DNA from: Planctomycetaceae bacterium
Lineage (GTDB): Bacteria; Planctomycetota; Planctomycetia; Pirellulales; Pirellulaceae
Length of the DNA stretch: 34,763 nt
Assembly: GCA_016795075.1 (NCBI GenBank)
Contig: JAEUIP010000015.1
Location: 1 to 34,763, forward strand
Reading direction: 5' to 3'
The position numbers and the translations under genes were made by a program. Positions 24,447 to 32,365 of this stretch are shown piece by piece (the stretch's first letter is position 1; each line of letters starts with the position of its first letter). The notes under the pieces are model-generated. The model made no database searches. It worked only from the letters and a program-made list of their open reading frames with translations, and was not told the origin of the DNA.

Positions 24447-25457
24447 CTAGGTCGCTTGCCCGCTGGACTTCGCGATGCCTTTCCGCATTTCCGTATCGGC
24501 CTGAATGTTTCTCAGCTTGTACAGATCCAAAATCCCCAAAGTACCTGACTCGAGGCTTTCGGCGACGGAGAGTGGAACTTGAGCTTCGGCTTCCACCAAC
24601 TTGGCGCGACTTCGTTCGATCTCGGCCTTGTTTTCTTGTTCGGTGGCGACCGCTTCCGCGCGTCGCCCTTCCGAGCGAGCCCGAGCGACTTGCGTGTCGG
24701 CTTCGGCCTGATCGGCTCGCAAGCGGGCTCCGATGTTTTGTCCAACGTCGATGTCAGCGATGTCGATGGAGACAATCTCAAACGCTGTTTCCGCGTCCAA
24801 CCGCCGCGATAACACGGTCTTCGAAATCATGTCTGGATTTTCCAGCACCGCTTTGTGGCTTTCGGCGGAGCCAATCGCGCTGACGATGCCTTCACCCACA
24901 CGGGCCATGATGGTCTCTTCGGTGGCACCACCAATCAACTGTTGCAAATTGGAGCGGACCGTCACGCGTGCCGTCACTTTGAGCTGAATTCCATCTTTGG
25001 CCATCGCATCCAAAGTCGCGCGGCCACGAGTTTGCGGCGGACAATCGATCACGCGTGGGTACACGCTGGTCTGTACGGCTTCCAAGACATCACGGCCCGC
25101 CAAGTCGATGGCCGTTGCTTCGCGATAAGAGAGTTGGATGGTCTTGGCCTTGTTGGCAGCAATCAACGCCCGAATGATTTGTGGAACATTGCCGCCCGCC
25201 AAATAGTGGGCTTCTAGGTTCTTGGCGGTAATCTCTGGGTCTGGTAGCCCGGATTGAACGGCCATGATTTTGGATTGAACGATGATCCCAGGCTTGACCT
25301 TGCGTAACGTCATCCCGATCAAGTCGCCGAACCCAATCCCAGCGCCCGTCAACTTGGATTGAATCCACAAAGGAAAGAAGTAAATCACGATCCCCGCAAG
25401 AATCATGCAAAGAAATATGGCAAAGCCGATCCCAATCACGGTGGCAACTGTTCCCAT
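24447..25457 (-). CDS. floA: Flotillin-like FloA (UPF0365)
   Basis: 336 residues from the ATG at 25457, with AAAGGA eight bases before it; an ATG three codons upstream is also possible. Residues about 1-30 form a membrane segment ([31 protein letters not shown]). The body is an SPFH-type fold in the UPF0365/FloA pattern: [15 protein letters not shown], then [47 protein letters not shown] and [10 protein letters not shown]. After it come an Ala/Glu-rich coiled-coil region ([20 protein letters not shown]) and a final [11 protein letters not shown] segment. FloA proteins form membrane microdomain scaffolds and influence membrane order and the assembly of other membrane proteins. The usual NfeD partner gene is not adjacent here; instead a Pro/Ala-rich gene follows. 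Confidence 0.93.
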   Translation of the reverse strand: MGTVATVIGIGFAIFLCMILAGIVIYFFPLWIQSKLTGAGIGFGDLIGMTLRKVKPGIIVQSKIMAVQSGLPDPEITAKNLEAHYLAGGNVPQIIRALIAANKAKTIQLSYREATAIDLAGRDVLEAVQTSVYPRVIDCPPQTRGRATLDAMAKDGIQLKVTARVTVRSNLQQLIGGATEETIMARVGEGIVSAIGSAESHKAVLENPDMISKTVLSRRLDAETAFEIVSIDIADIDVGQNIGARLRADQAEADTQVARARSEGRRAEAVATEQENKAEIERSRAKLVEAEAQVPLSVAESLESGTLGILDLYKLRNIQADTEMRKGIAKSSGQAT

Positions 25458-25917
25458 TCCAAGCATCCTTTGGCGAAGTGGAGTAGGCTCGAGCCGTCCT
25501 AGAAAAAGGGCTCAAGCCGCGAATCGAAATGTTAGTTTAGGTCAAGTTACGACCCAATCATACCCGGGACTGGGAGCCAATTTTGAGAACAGGTCACTCC
25601 GCTACGCTTGGTCCTACAAGGGGCTGGCCCCGAGGACGTGAAGGATTTCGTTCCTTAGACTTGTGTCGGTCTTTCAGGCCTTTTCTGAGGTGCTATGCTA
25701 ACCGGTGGCTCGCGCACACCGGCAGAGGATGTTTCGGCCCGTCCGGGCCTGCTCTTGCGGGCGAAATTCCTTCACGGCGTAGGGCTGGCCCCGAGGACGG
25801 CCCGAAGGAGGACGGGCAAAATCCTGGACCAAAAGACTTGGCCACAGACAGGGCAAACCCTTTTGGAGACCAAGCCTAGCCGTTGCTGGACGATCCCAAG
25901 ACGATTAGAGTGGGGGA
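25458..25917. other. Divergent spacer with repeats
   Basis: This spacer lies between floA (-) and rsmD (+). GGGCTGGCCCCGAGGACG occurs at 25621-25638 and exactly again at 25782-25799. A TTGTGTCGGTCTTTCAGGCC word near 25661-25680 belongs to the family also seen at 9948-10116. A frame starting at 25695 overlaps rsmD and is not supported. Confidence 0.6.
25466..25471 (-). promoter_or_regulatory. Ribosome site deciding the floA start
   Basis: AAAGGA on the minus strand stands eight bases before the ATG at 25457, but overlaps the ATG at 25466. The inner start is therefore preferred. Confidence 0.5.
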
Positions 25918-26619
25918 ATGGCAAAACGACTCCCAGCAAAATCACAGCAGAACCGACCCAAAACCAATCGACCCGCGGGCCCCGCAACCCAACTGCGCAT
26001 CATCGGGGGGCGACATCGTGGACGGCAATTGGTTTACTCTGGGGACCAAGTAACGACTCGGCCGATGAAGGACGATGTTCGCGAATCCCTGTTCAATTTG
26101 GTTGGTGGCTGGATGGAGGGGAAGTGGGTTATTGATCTGTTCGCAGGAACCGGCGCTGTTGGCTTGGAGGCCGTCAGTCGTGGGGCTCTCGCGGCGACAC
26201 TGGTCGAGCGGCATTTTCCGACCGCGCGGTTGATCCGGGAAAACGTGGCTGCCCTGCAGGAGCAACAACGCGTCACGATCGAAACGAGCGATGCTTTGTT
26301 TTGGTCTCGCCAGTTTCTTAAGTCGCGACAACAACCGGTGGCGGCTCCCTGGGCGGTCTTCTGTTGCCCCCCATGGCCCATGTTCATGCACCAACGCGAA
26401 GAAATCGTGGGCTTGATCGACTCCTGGTATCGAGCCTTGCCGCCGGAAAGTCTGTTGATCGTCGAAGCGGACGTTCGCTTTGATCCCAAACACTTGCCGG
26501 ATGCCGATTCGTGGCGAATTCGCGATTATCCCCCCGCTCGAGTCTGCGTGATCCGACCAGCGGGTGAAAACAACGCCGAGAACTATCTCCGCATGTGGGA
26601 AGAATCTCAAGAGGCTTGA
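25918..26619 (+). CDS. rsmD: RsmD-like 16S rRNA (guanine-N2)-methyltransferase
   Basis: 233 residues. The N-terminus is basic (about 1-24). RIIGGRHRGR (27-36), RPMKDDVRESLFN (48-60), the S-adenosylmethionine loop DLFAGTGAVGLEAVSRGA (73-90) and the following SAM-binding strand match RsmD, which methylates G966 of 16S rRNA. In motif IV the family has a DPP(Y/F/W) or NPP-type sequence; here it reads FCCPPWPMF (148-156), with Cys in the position usually held by Asp. That residue positions the target amino group in relatives, so activity or specificity may differ, or the gene may belong to a sub-group with this change. The C-terminal part (VEADVRFDP, then YPPARVCVIRP) is as expected. The gene is preceded by repeats and followed by the flagellar operon, to which it is probably unrelated. 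Confidence 0.82.
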   Translation: MAKRLPAKSQQNRPKTNRPAGPATQLRIIGGRHRGRQLVYSGDQVTTRPMKDDVRESLFNLVGGWMEGKWVIDLFAGTGAVGLEAVSRGALAATLVERHFPTARLIRENVAALQEQQRVTIETSDALFWSRQFLKSRQQPVAAPWAVFCCPPWPMFMHQREEIVGLIDSWYRALPPESLLIVEADVRFDPKHLPDADSWRIRDYPPARVCVIRPAGENNAENYLRMWEESQEA

Positions 26620-26648
26620 ATAGGCAGACTTTGCTGATGGCGCAGACT

Positions 26649-26668
26649 TTGCCGACGCGATTCGGCAA
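26649..26668. other. Short hairpin after rsmD
   Basis: TTGCCGA (26649-26655) and TCGGCAA (26662-26668) form a 7-bp stem about 30 bases after the rsmD stop codon, preceded by a direct repeat GCAGACTTTGC. No T-run follows, so termination is only possible, not shown. Confidence 0.35.
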
Positions 26669-26786
26669 GAGCTGCCGATTCCACGCAGTGCTATCAATCT
26701 GGCCTGGCGGCCAGCTTTGCCCGATTTCTCGTAATTTGCTGCGATTATTCTAGCGCAGGTAGCCTCGGGCACGGCATTGCCAACGA

Positions 26787-26804
26787 TTGGCCCACGACTT
26801 GCAT
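26787..26804 (+). promoter_or_regulatory. Candidate sigma-54 promoter for the flagellar operon
   Basis: TTGGCCCACGACTTGCAT has GG at 26789-26790 and GC at 26801-26802 with ten bases between, exactly the -24/-12 spacing of RpoN promoters (TGGCAC...TTGC). It matches TGGC at the first element and TTGCA at the second. Initiation would be expected near 26814, about 60 bases before flgF, with AAAGGAG (26862-26868) as ribosome site. Sigma-54 control of rod/hook genes is known in many bacteria; here it is inference from sequence alone. Confidence 0.5.
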
Positions 26805-26874
26805 AGTAGGTGGGTCACGAAGGGTTGCGATCACGCCATGGACGGCGGAACCACTTCAGGGAAAGGAGTCCTCA

Positions 26875-27636
26875 ATGTACGGAACTTACTTGTCAGCCTC
26901 AGGTGCCGATTCTTATAGCCGGTACTTGGAAGTCATTGCCAACAATGTTGCCAACGTCGACACCCCGGGCTTTCGTCGCGAACTACCCGTCATCAAGGCA
27001 TTCCACTCCGAAGCGATTGAACAAGGCTTGGCCTCCCCTGGCGATGGCGGCATTCATGACTTGGGCGGTGGCGTGGGCATGTTTCAAACCGTTACGAGCT
27101 TCGAAATTGGCCAAGTCCAACGCACGGGCGTGGACTCGGACGTGATGCTGGCCGATCCCCGCGGTGATCACTTCTTTGTGGTTGACCAAGACGGGCAACA
27201 AATGCTGACCCGCGCCGGCAATTTTCTCTTCGACAAAGATGGGTACCTCGTCACGCAAAGCGGTCGGCAGGTAATGTCCTCGAGCGGCGGTCCGGTTCGC
27301 ATCAATCCGGCCTTGCCATACGAGTTTGATTCGACCGGCAATGTGGTTCAGCCTGCCACCGGGACTCGAGCCGAACTGGCTGTTGTGCGTCCCACATCGC
27401 TCCACGACTTGCAACACATGGGCGAAAACATGTTTGCCCCCAACGGGCAACTGCAGTCCGTGCCGCCGGAAGAACGAAGGGTCCGTGCCGGCTTCCTGGA
27501 GACCTCGGCGGCTCGGCCCGTGCAAGAAATGGTCGACATGATCAAAGTCACCAAAGCCTATGAAGCCAACGTGCGAATGATTCAGCAACAAGACGGTATC
27601 ACCGAGTCACTCTTGACGAGAGTGCTCCGCGGTTAG
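26875..27636 (+). CDS. flgF: Flagellar basal-body rod protein FlgF
   Basis: 253 residues, usual length for the family. AAAGGAG stands six bases before the ATG. The N-terminus MYGTYLSASGADSYSRYLEV and IANNVANVDTPGFRRE is the rod/hook-type signature. The middle has FFVVDQDGQQMLTRAGNF and LVTQSGRQV. The C-terminal GFLETSAARPVQEMVDMIKV and TKAYEANVRMIQQQD is the coiled-coil end of the family. No signal peptide, as expected for a substrate of the flagellar type-III export apparatus. It forms part of the proximal rod between MS ring and distal rod. It is first in the operon, and assignment to FlgF instead of FlgG rests on it preceding a clear FlgG and on its N-terminal sequence. Confidence 0.9.
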   Translation: MYGTYLSASGADSYSRYLEVIANNVANVDTPGFRRELPVIKAFHSEAIEQGLASPGDGGIHDLGGGVGMFQTVTSFEIGQVQRTGVDSDVMLADPRGDHFFVVDQDGQQMLTRAGNFLFDKDGYLVTQSGRQVMSSSGGPVRINPALPYEFDSTGNVVQPATGTRAELAVVRPTSLHDLQHMGENMFAPNGQLQSVPPEERRVRAGFLETSAARPVQEMVDMIKVTKAYEANVRMIQQQDGITESLLTRVLRG

Positions 27637-27697
27637 TCGACAACTCACGAACCTCCAACCTAAACCATTAATTTTATCCCGCTAAGGAAATCAACTC

Positions 27698-28495
27698 ATG
27701 AGCGTGCAATCCTTGTACACCGCCGCCACGGGCATGGAAGCGATGGAACACAAACTGGATGTGATCGCCAACAACATCGCCAACATTGGCACGATTGGAT
27801 TCAAAAAAGATCGAGCCAACTTTGAGGACCTCTTTTATCGGTACCAAGCTGTGCCCGGTTCCGAGCAAAACGAACCTTCCACCGGCGTCGGCATTCAAAC
27901 GGGTGTGGGCACGCGAGTCAGCAGCGTGCAGACCAACTTTCGCCAAGGTTCGATGGAAGAAACCAATCGCTCGTTGGATGTCGCCATCGAAGGCGAAGGC
28001 TTCATTCAAGTTGCCGGTCCCAACGGAGAGTTGCAATACACTCGTTCAGGAAACTTGAGTCTCAATCGCGACGGAACGTTGGTATTGGGCTCCGCCAATG
28101 TCGGACGTCGGATCGAACCAACCGTTACTCTGCCGCCGAACGTCACATCGATTCAAATCACGAGCGATGGAGCCATTTCCGTTTTGCTCGAGGGGCAAAC
28201 GGAATTCCAAACTGTCCAAACCTTGCAGTTGGCCCGCTTCCCTAACCCAGAAGGTCTCTTGAAGTTAGGTGACAACATTTACGGCGTGTCGGATGCCAGT
28301 GGCCAGCCGACGATCAACAACCCCGGTCAACCTGGTTTTGGTTTGATGCGTCAAGGTTATTTGGAAGCTTCCAACGTCGAGCCAGTGCGGGAACTAATCG
28401 ACCTGATCCAAGCTCAGCGGAATATCGAGCTCAACTCGAAGATCGTCCAAGCCGGCGATGAAACGTTGTCGCTGATCTCTGGTCTGCGTCGTTAA
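27698..28495 (+). CDS. flgG: Flagellar distal rod protein FlgG
   Basis: 265 residues, close to the 260 of well-known FlgG. AAGGAAA precedes the ATG. SVQSLYTAATGMEAMEHKL, DVIANNIANIGTIGFKKDRA and ANFEDLFYRY are the typical N-terminal FlgG sequence, and FEDLFY is diagnostic of FlgG over FlgF. In the middle VAIEGEGFIQVAGPNGELQY and YTRSGNLSLNRDG are conserved. QGYLEASNVEPVRELIDLIQ and AQRNIELNSKIVQAGDE is the C-terminal family motif. It is exported by the flagellar type-III apparatus and builds the distal rod that passes through the P and L rings. The gene is 61 bp after flgF and in the same transcript. Confidence 0.95.
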   Translation: MSVQSLYTAATGMEAMEHKLDVIANNIANIGTIGFKKDRANFEDLFYRYQAVPGSEQNEPSTGVGIQTGVGTRVSSVQTNFRQGSMEETNRSLDVAIEGEGFIQVAGPNGELQYTRSGNLSLNRDGTLVLGSANVGRRIEPTVTLPPNVTSIQITSDGAISVLLEGQTEFQTVQTLQLARFPNPEGLLKLGDNIYGVSDASGQPTINNPGQPGFGLMRQGYLEASNVEPVRELIDLIQAQRNIELNSKIVQAGDETLSLISGLRR

Positions 28496-28566
28496 TCGAA
28501 ATTCTCCAAATCATTTTTCCAGTAACAACATTCCACCGGCCTGACCCCCAACTCCGAGTTCTTCTG

Positions 28567-29655
28567 ATGCGTGCAACTGAAACTTGTAGCCGATCGACGA
28601 CGGCTCGCTGGCTGACCTCGGTACTTTGCTGCGTAGCGATGTTGGTCGGCGGAATCTTGACGGAACAGAAGAGCAGTGGACAAGAGATTCACTTGCGTCG
28701 TTCCGCGAACATTGCTGGATCGTTGGTTCGTTTGGGCGACATTGCGGACATTCAAGGAGGCCCTGCCGCAGATCAGGTGGCCTTGCAGCAATGGGTCCTG
28801 GCCCCTTACTCCGAGGAACACTCGATCTGGTCGGCGCGTGAGATTCGTGAAGAACTAACAGCGGCCGGTTGGAACTTGTTGTATTGGGAAGTCACCGGTG
28901 CCAATCAAGTCCAATTGATTGGGCCCGATTCCGCAGCGGAAGCTCGCGAGCGTCAACGCAAATTGGCGGCTGTTCATGGTCGAGTTCAACAAGCATCCAA
29001 CGCCCGTACCCCCCCAACACCTGATCCGACCGCGTTTGCCACAACCCCTCCTTCGGCACAAAGAACCGGTGTGGTGCAAGCTCAATGGCAAGAAGAATTA
29101 CTGGAGCAAGCCGATCCCTATCAAGCTTCTTCGCTCAACAAACTGCAACGTCCCAAGACGACCAGTACGGTGTGGGCGTTTCGTCAGGACATGAGCCGAG
29201 GACAAGTGGTCACCGAAGCCGACATCGAACAAACGACCATCGCGCGCTCGTTGCCTAGCCAAGCCGTCTTGGATGCAAACCAAATTATCGGCCAAGCGTT
29301 GCGTTCCACCGTTCAAGCGGGCCGGCCAATCCTGAGCAATCATCTGGAACCGGTCAAACATGTCCAACGCGGCAAGGAAGTCACCTTGGTCTCGCGAGCC
29401 GGTCCAATCGAAGTATCCACCAACGCGCGATCGTTGGCCGATGCCACCATGGGTCAGTCCGTGACGGTCGAGTCGCTGGACCGCAAGCGACAATTCCTCG
29501 GGCAGGTCGTTGGATTCAACATCGTGCAAGTAGTCGGTGGTCAAGAGGCACGCGACGGTGCCATCGTGGCGCAAGTCACGGCCACCAATCCCGAGCGTTC
29601 CGGCAATGCGTTACGGGTCGGTTCGGCAGCACCTCGCCGCAACAGCCTTCGGTAA
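28567..29655 (+). CDS. flgA: P-ring assembly chaperone FlgA
   Basis: 362 residues, much longer than the 219 of E. coli FlgA. Residues about 1-39 hold a signal peptide (WLTSVLCCVAMLVGGILTEQ) for periplasmic export. Residues 40-130 are an N-terminal domain (IHLRRSANIAGSLVRLGDIA, then APYSEEHSIWSAREIREEL). A Pro/Thr-rich linker (about 150-180) follows. The last 160 residues carry the SAF-type FlgA fold: RQDMSRGQVVTEADIEQTTI, then VLDANQIIGQALRSTVQAGR and PILSNHLEPV, then GKEVTLVSRAGPIEVSTNAR. FlgA helps FlgI polymerise into the P ring around the rod. Its place before flgH and flgI is common in these operons. Confidence 0.88.
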   Translation: MRATETCSRSTTARWLTSVLCCVAMLVGGILTEQKSSGQEIHLRRSANIAGSLVRLGDIADIQGGPAADQVALQQWVLAPYSEEHSIWSAREIREELTAAGWNLLYWEVTGANQVQLIGPDSAAEARERQRKLAAVHGRVQQASNARTPPTPDPTAFATTPPSAQRTGVVQAQWQEELLEQADPYQASSLNKLQRPKTTSTVWAFRQDMSRGQVVTEADIEQTTIARSLPSQAVLDANQIIGQALRSTVQAGRPILSNHLEPVKHVQRGKEVTLVSRAGPIEVSTNARSLADATMGQSVTVESLDRKRQFLGQVVGFNIVQVVGGQEARDGAIVAQVTATNPERSGNALRVGSAAPRRNSLR

Positions 29656-29728
29656 TCGACTCACGTACCTACCCCACAAGACGATGTATTTCAACCCATT
29701 CCCCTCCACCTATACTCGAGAAGTCGTG

Positions 29729-30418
29729 ATGAATCTTCGCCCCATTCAGATCCTTTCAATCGTGGCCGTGATCGCCAGCATCGGCGCGTGGCCGATGGAA
29801 TCTCGTGCTCAAAACAACAGCCTGTACCAGGCCAAAGACATGTCCGGGCGACAGGTCCCGTTACAGATGCATCAAAGCAGCTTGATCTACTCCGCCGCGC
29901 CCGAAGCTCGTTCGTTTCAAATGCAAGACATCATTTCGGTCCGCGTCGATGAATTGGCTCGCACTTCGAGTCAAGGTCGCAATGATCAACGCAAAAACGC
30001 ATCGTTCAACGCTATCCTCAACAATTGGATTCGCTTGAATGGGTTGCGGAAAGCCGAGATCGATGAAATGGAGGATGGCAACCCTCAAGTTCGTGGCAGT
30101 GTGCAAGAGACCTACCGAGCCGAGAATCAAGTCGAGACCACCGAACGATTGACGTTGAATATTGCGTCGACGATCGTCGACATCCGTCCCAACGGGAACC
30201 TGGTGATTGAAGGCCATAAAGAAGTTCGCGTCAATGATCAAGTCTGGCGAGTCTCGCTGACGGGGACGTGTCGACAACAAGACATCGGTCGCGATAACAC
30301 GATTACGAGCGACCGAGTGATTGACTTTCGCCTGGCCAAACACGAATCCGGAACAACCCGGGATGGCTATCGACGCGGTTGGTTCAAGACCGCCTACGAT
30401 CGGTGGGCTCCGTTTTAA
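29729..30418 (+). CDS. flgH: Flagellar L-ring protein FlgH
   Basis: 229 residues from the ATG at 29729. The frame is open further back, inside flgA, but the ATG is followed directly by a signal peptide (LRPIQILSIVAVIASIGAWP, then MESRAQ). Typical FlgH motifs: MQDIISVRVDELARTSSQGR, then LTLNIASTIVDIRPNGNLVI and IEGHKEVRVNDQVWRVSLTG, then DIGRDNTITSDRVIDFRLAK. FlgH forms the outer-membrane L ring; in enterobacteria it is a lipoprotein. Here no Cys stands at the end of the signal peptide, so it cannot be lipidated there. The C-terminus GYRRGWFKTAYDRWAPF is as expected. 73 bp separate it from flgA. Confidence 0.88.
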   Translation: MNLRPIQILSIVAVIASIGAWPMESRAQNNSLYQAKDMSGRQVPLQMHQSSLIYSAAPEARSFQMQDIISVRVDELARTSSQGRNDQRKNASFNAILNNWIRLNGLRKAEIDEMEDGNPQVRGSVQETYRAENQVETTERLTLNIASTIVDIRPNGNLVIEGHKEVRVNDQVWRVSLTGTCRQQDIGRDNTITSDRVIDFRLAKHESGTTRDGYRRGWFKTAYDRWAPF

Positions 30419-30457
30419 GTTCGCGACCAACCCTTGGACGATCAACGCCTGAACCCC

Positions 30458-31657
30458 ATGACCACGAGTACCCTGAACATGAGTAGCCACTTCATCATTC
30501 GAATTGTCATGCTGGCCTTGGCCTTGGGGTGGCCAAGCGTGGTCTTCGCTCAAGGTCGGATCGGTGACGTCTGCACCATCAAGGGGCAAGAACGCAACCT
30601 GCTGCGGGGCGTTGGCGTGGTGGTTGGTTTGCAAGGCACCGGAGATCAAAATCCGGCGACAACCGGAGCCGGATTGGCGGAAGCACTCAGCAAGAGCGGT
30701 TGGGAAATCCCGCGCAGCGCGTCCGGACAACCGCTGACCGAGATCTTCCAAAACGATAAGAATGCGACTTTGGTCATGGTAACCGCGGAGGTCCCGGCAG
30801 CCGGTGCTCGGCAAGGTTCCTTGATTCGCTGCCGTGTCAGCGCATGGAACGGCACCACGAGTTTGGATGGCGGAACCCTGTTGGACACGGCGCTGACCGG
30901 CGGTCCTGCAATCCCTTCCACACGCGACAGTAGCCGAGCAGCCAGCCTGCCTGTACTAGCGATCGCAGCCGGTCAGATCCGCTTGGAAGGGACCCAAATG
31001 ACCAACGGCGTCATTGACGATGGTTGTCAGTTGACCGTCGACTTTCGCAACGATTTTTTTGAAGAGGAAGAGGAGATCGTAGGCTCCGACGACCTGTTCG
31101 GCGGAACACCGGGAACGCGACGCAAAGTCCGCTATTTGAATCTGGTCTTGAAGCAGCCACACGCCGAATTCTCGATCGCCGACCGGATCGCTCAACAGAT
31201 CAATGATGAACTGCTGCGTCAAACACTCGGTGGTATTGGCGACAAAGATATTGTTTTGGCTCGTGCCACCGATTCGGTCAACATTCGCGTTCGCTTTCCC
31301 AATCGCGAGTACAACGACGATCCGGTTAACTTTGCTCGATTCGTTTTGGAAGACATTCCCGTTGTGCTCAACACAAAGCATACCAAGATCGTCATGAATC
31401 GGCGGACCGGCGTCATTACGGTGGGCGAAGATGTGTACTTCTCGCCAGTGGCCATTACGAGCGGTGATTTCAAAGTCGATATTGCGCCTTTCCGCGAGTT
31501 GTCGCTGGAAGACAATCAAGGCATGGGAGGCATGATGAAGCTCAAACGATTGACTCAGGCCTTGAATGATCTGCAAGCCCCGCCGGCCACCGTCATCGAC
31601 ATTATCAAGCATCTAGAGACCGGCGGTCATCTCTACGGTCAAGTGATTGAACAGTAA
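30458..31657 (+). CDS. flgI: Flagellar P-ring protein FlgI
   Basis: 399 residues from the ATG at 30458; a second ATG at 30479, right before the signal peptide (HFIIRIVMLALALGWPSVVF), is an alternative. Family motifs: RIGDVCTIKGQERNLLRGVG, VVVGLQGTGDQNPAT, KNATLVMVTAEVPAAGARQG, LDGGTLLDTALTGG, then INIRV-type NIRVRFPNREY and HTKIVMNRRTGVITVGEDVY. FlgI oligomerises in the periplasm into the P ring within the peptidoglycan layer. An acidic insert (FFEEEEEIVGSDDLFGGTPG) in the middle makes it longer than the usual 365. The C-terminal KLKRLTQALNDLQAPPATVI and DIIKHLETGGHLYGQV is complete. Only 39 bp separate it from flgH. Confidence 0.94.
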   Translation: MTTSTLNMSSHFIIRIVMLALALGWPSVVFAQGRIGDVCTIKGQERNLLRGVGVVVGLQGTGDQNPATTGAGLAEALSKSGWEIPRSASGQPLTEIFQNDKNATLVMVTAEVPAAGARQGSLIRCRVSAWNGTTSLDGGTLLDTALTGGPAIPSTRDSSRAASLPVLAIAAGQIRLEGTQMTNGVIDDGCQLTVDFRNDFFEEEEEIVGSDDLFGGTPGTRRKVRYLNLVLKQPHAEFSIADRIAQQINDELLRQTLGGIGDKDIVLARATDSVNIRVRFPNREYNDDPVNFARFVLEDIPVVLNTKHTKIVMNRRTGVITVGEDVYFSPVAITSGDFKVDIAPFRELSLEDNQGMGGMMKLKRLTQALNDLQAPPATVIDIIKHLETGGHLYGQVIEQ

Positions 31658-31674
31658 CTGGAAAGCGTGCCAAC

Positions 31675-32262
31675 ATGCCCAAAATCAATGACCTGAACAC
31701 CACCTCATGGATTCCGACACGAGCCACCGCGCTGCCCGTGCAGTACTTGGCCGAACTGAATCAACTTTCGACCAACTCCGCGGCTGGGGCAGCGGCGCAT
31801 CGACACGCCGACCCAACGTTTCTCAATCAGTTGCGGATGCCAAACGCCACCGCGGAGTCGACAAAAAGCCAAGCGGCTTCCGCTGGTACTATCTCGCCAC
31901 AGAATGAACGGACGAGTGAAAAAGCATCACAGGGTATGCAGTTGTTGGACAGTTTGCGTGGCCAATCCGCCACGGCCCTCAAGCTTGAACAACGCCCCAC
32001 GGCCTTTGAATACGACCCGAAAGAAGTGGCTTCGGGACAACTTGAGTCCGAGCCCGAGTCCGCCGAACAAGCGATGCAGCAATTCGTCGGCGAAACTTTT
32101 TACGGAATGTTGATGAAACAAATGCGGAATACAGTGGTTCAGTCCGATTTATTTGGAAATAGCAGTGCCAAGCGAATGTTCGAAAGCCAGTTGGATCAGA
32201 CGTTGGTCCAAGAGTTGGCAACCAACCACAGTGAATTCCTAAGTCGACCGATTCGCATTTGA
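31675..32262 (+). CDS. flgJ: Rod-binding protein FlgJ-like, without muramidase
   Basis: 195 residues. Residues 1-125 are a low-complexity Ser/Ala/Gln-rich region with no fold visible. Residues about 130-190 are the FlgJ rod-binding domain: AMQQFVGETFYGMLMKQMRN, then LFGNSSAKRMFESQLDQTLV and QELATNHSEFL. The C-terminal glucosaminidase domain of enterobacterial FlgJ is absent, so peptidoglycan cutting must be done by another protein. The start is 17 bp after the flgI stop, so coupling is likely. It probably acts as rod cap or scaffold during rod assembly. The last residues SRPIRI are typical of planctomycete relatives by context only. Confidence 0.82.
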   Translation: MPKINDLNTTSWIPTRATALPVQYLAELNQLSTNSAAGAAAHRHADPTFLNQLRMPNATAESTKSQAASAGTISPQNERTSEKASQGMQLLDSLRGQSATALKLEQRPTAFEYDPKEVASGQLESEPESAEQAMQQFVGETFYGMLMKQMRNTVVQSDLFGNSSAKRMFESQLDQTLVQELATNHSEFLSRPIRI

Positions 32263-32365
32263 ACGAACCGACGGGTGTCTCGCGGAGTTCCCCCGCAGTG
32301 CCTGTCCCTCGCAACCTGCCCTCCCGCACTTTTTCCGAGCCTTCCCTGCTAAGAAAGATTTTTGC

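Noticed and set aside
25942-26772. 276-codon frame opposite to rsmD
   Set aside because: Shadow of rsmD; the plus-strand product has clear family motifs.
29861-30814. 317-codon frame opposite to flgH and flgI
   Set aside because: It spans two well-supported flagellar genes on the other strand and has no domain pattern.
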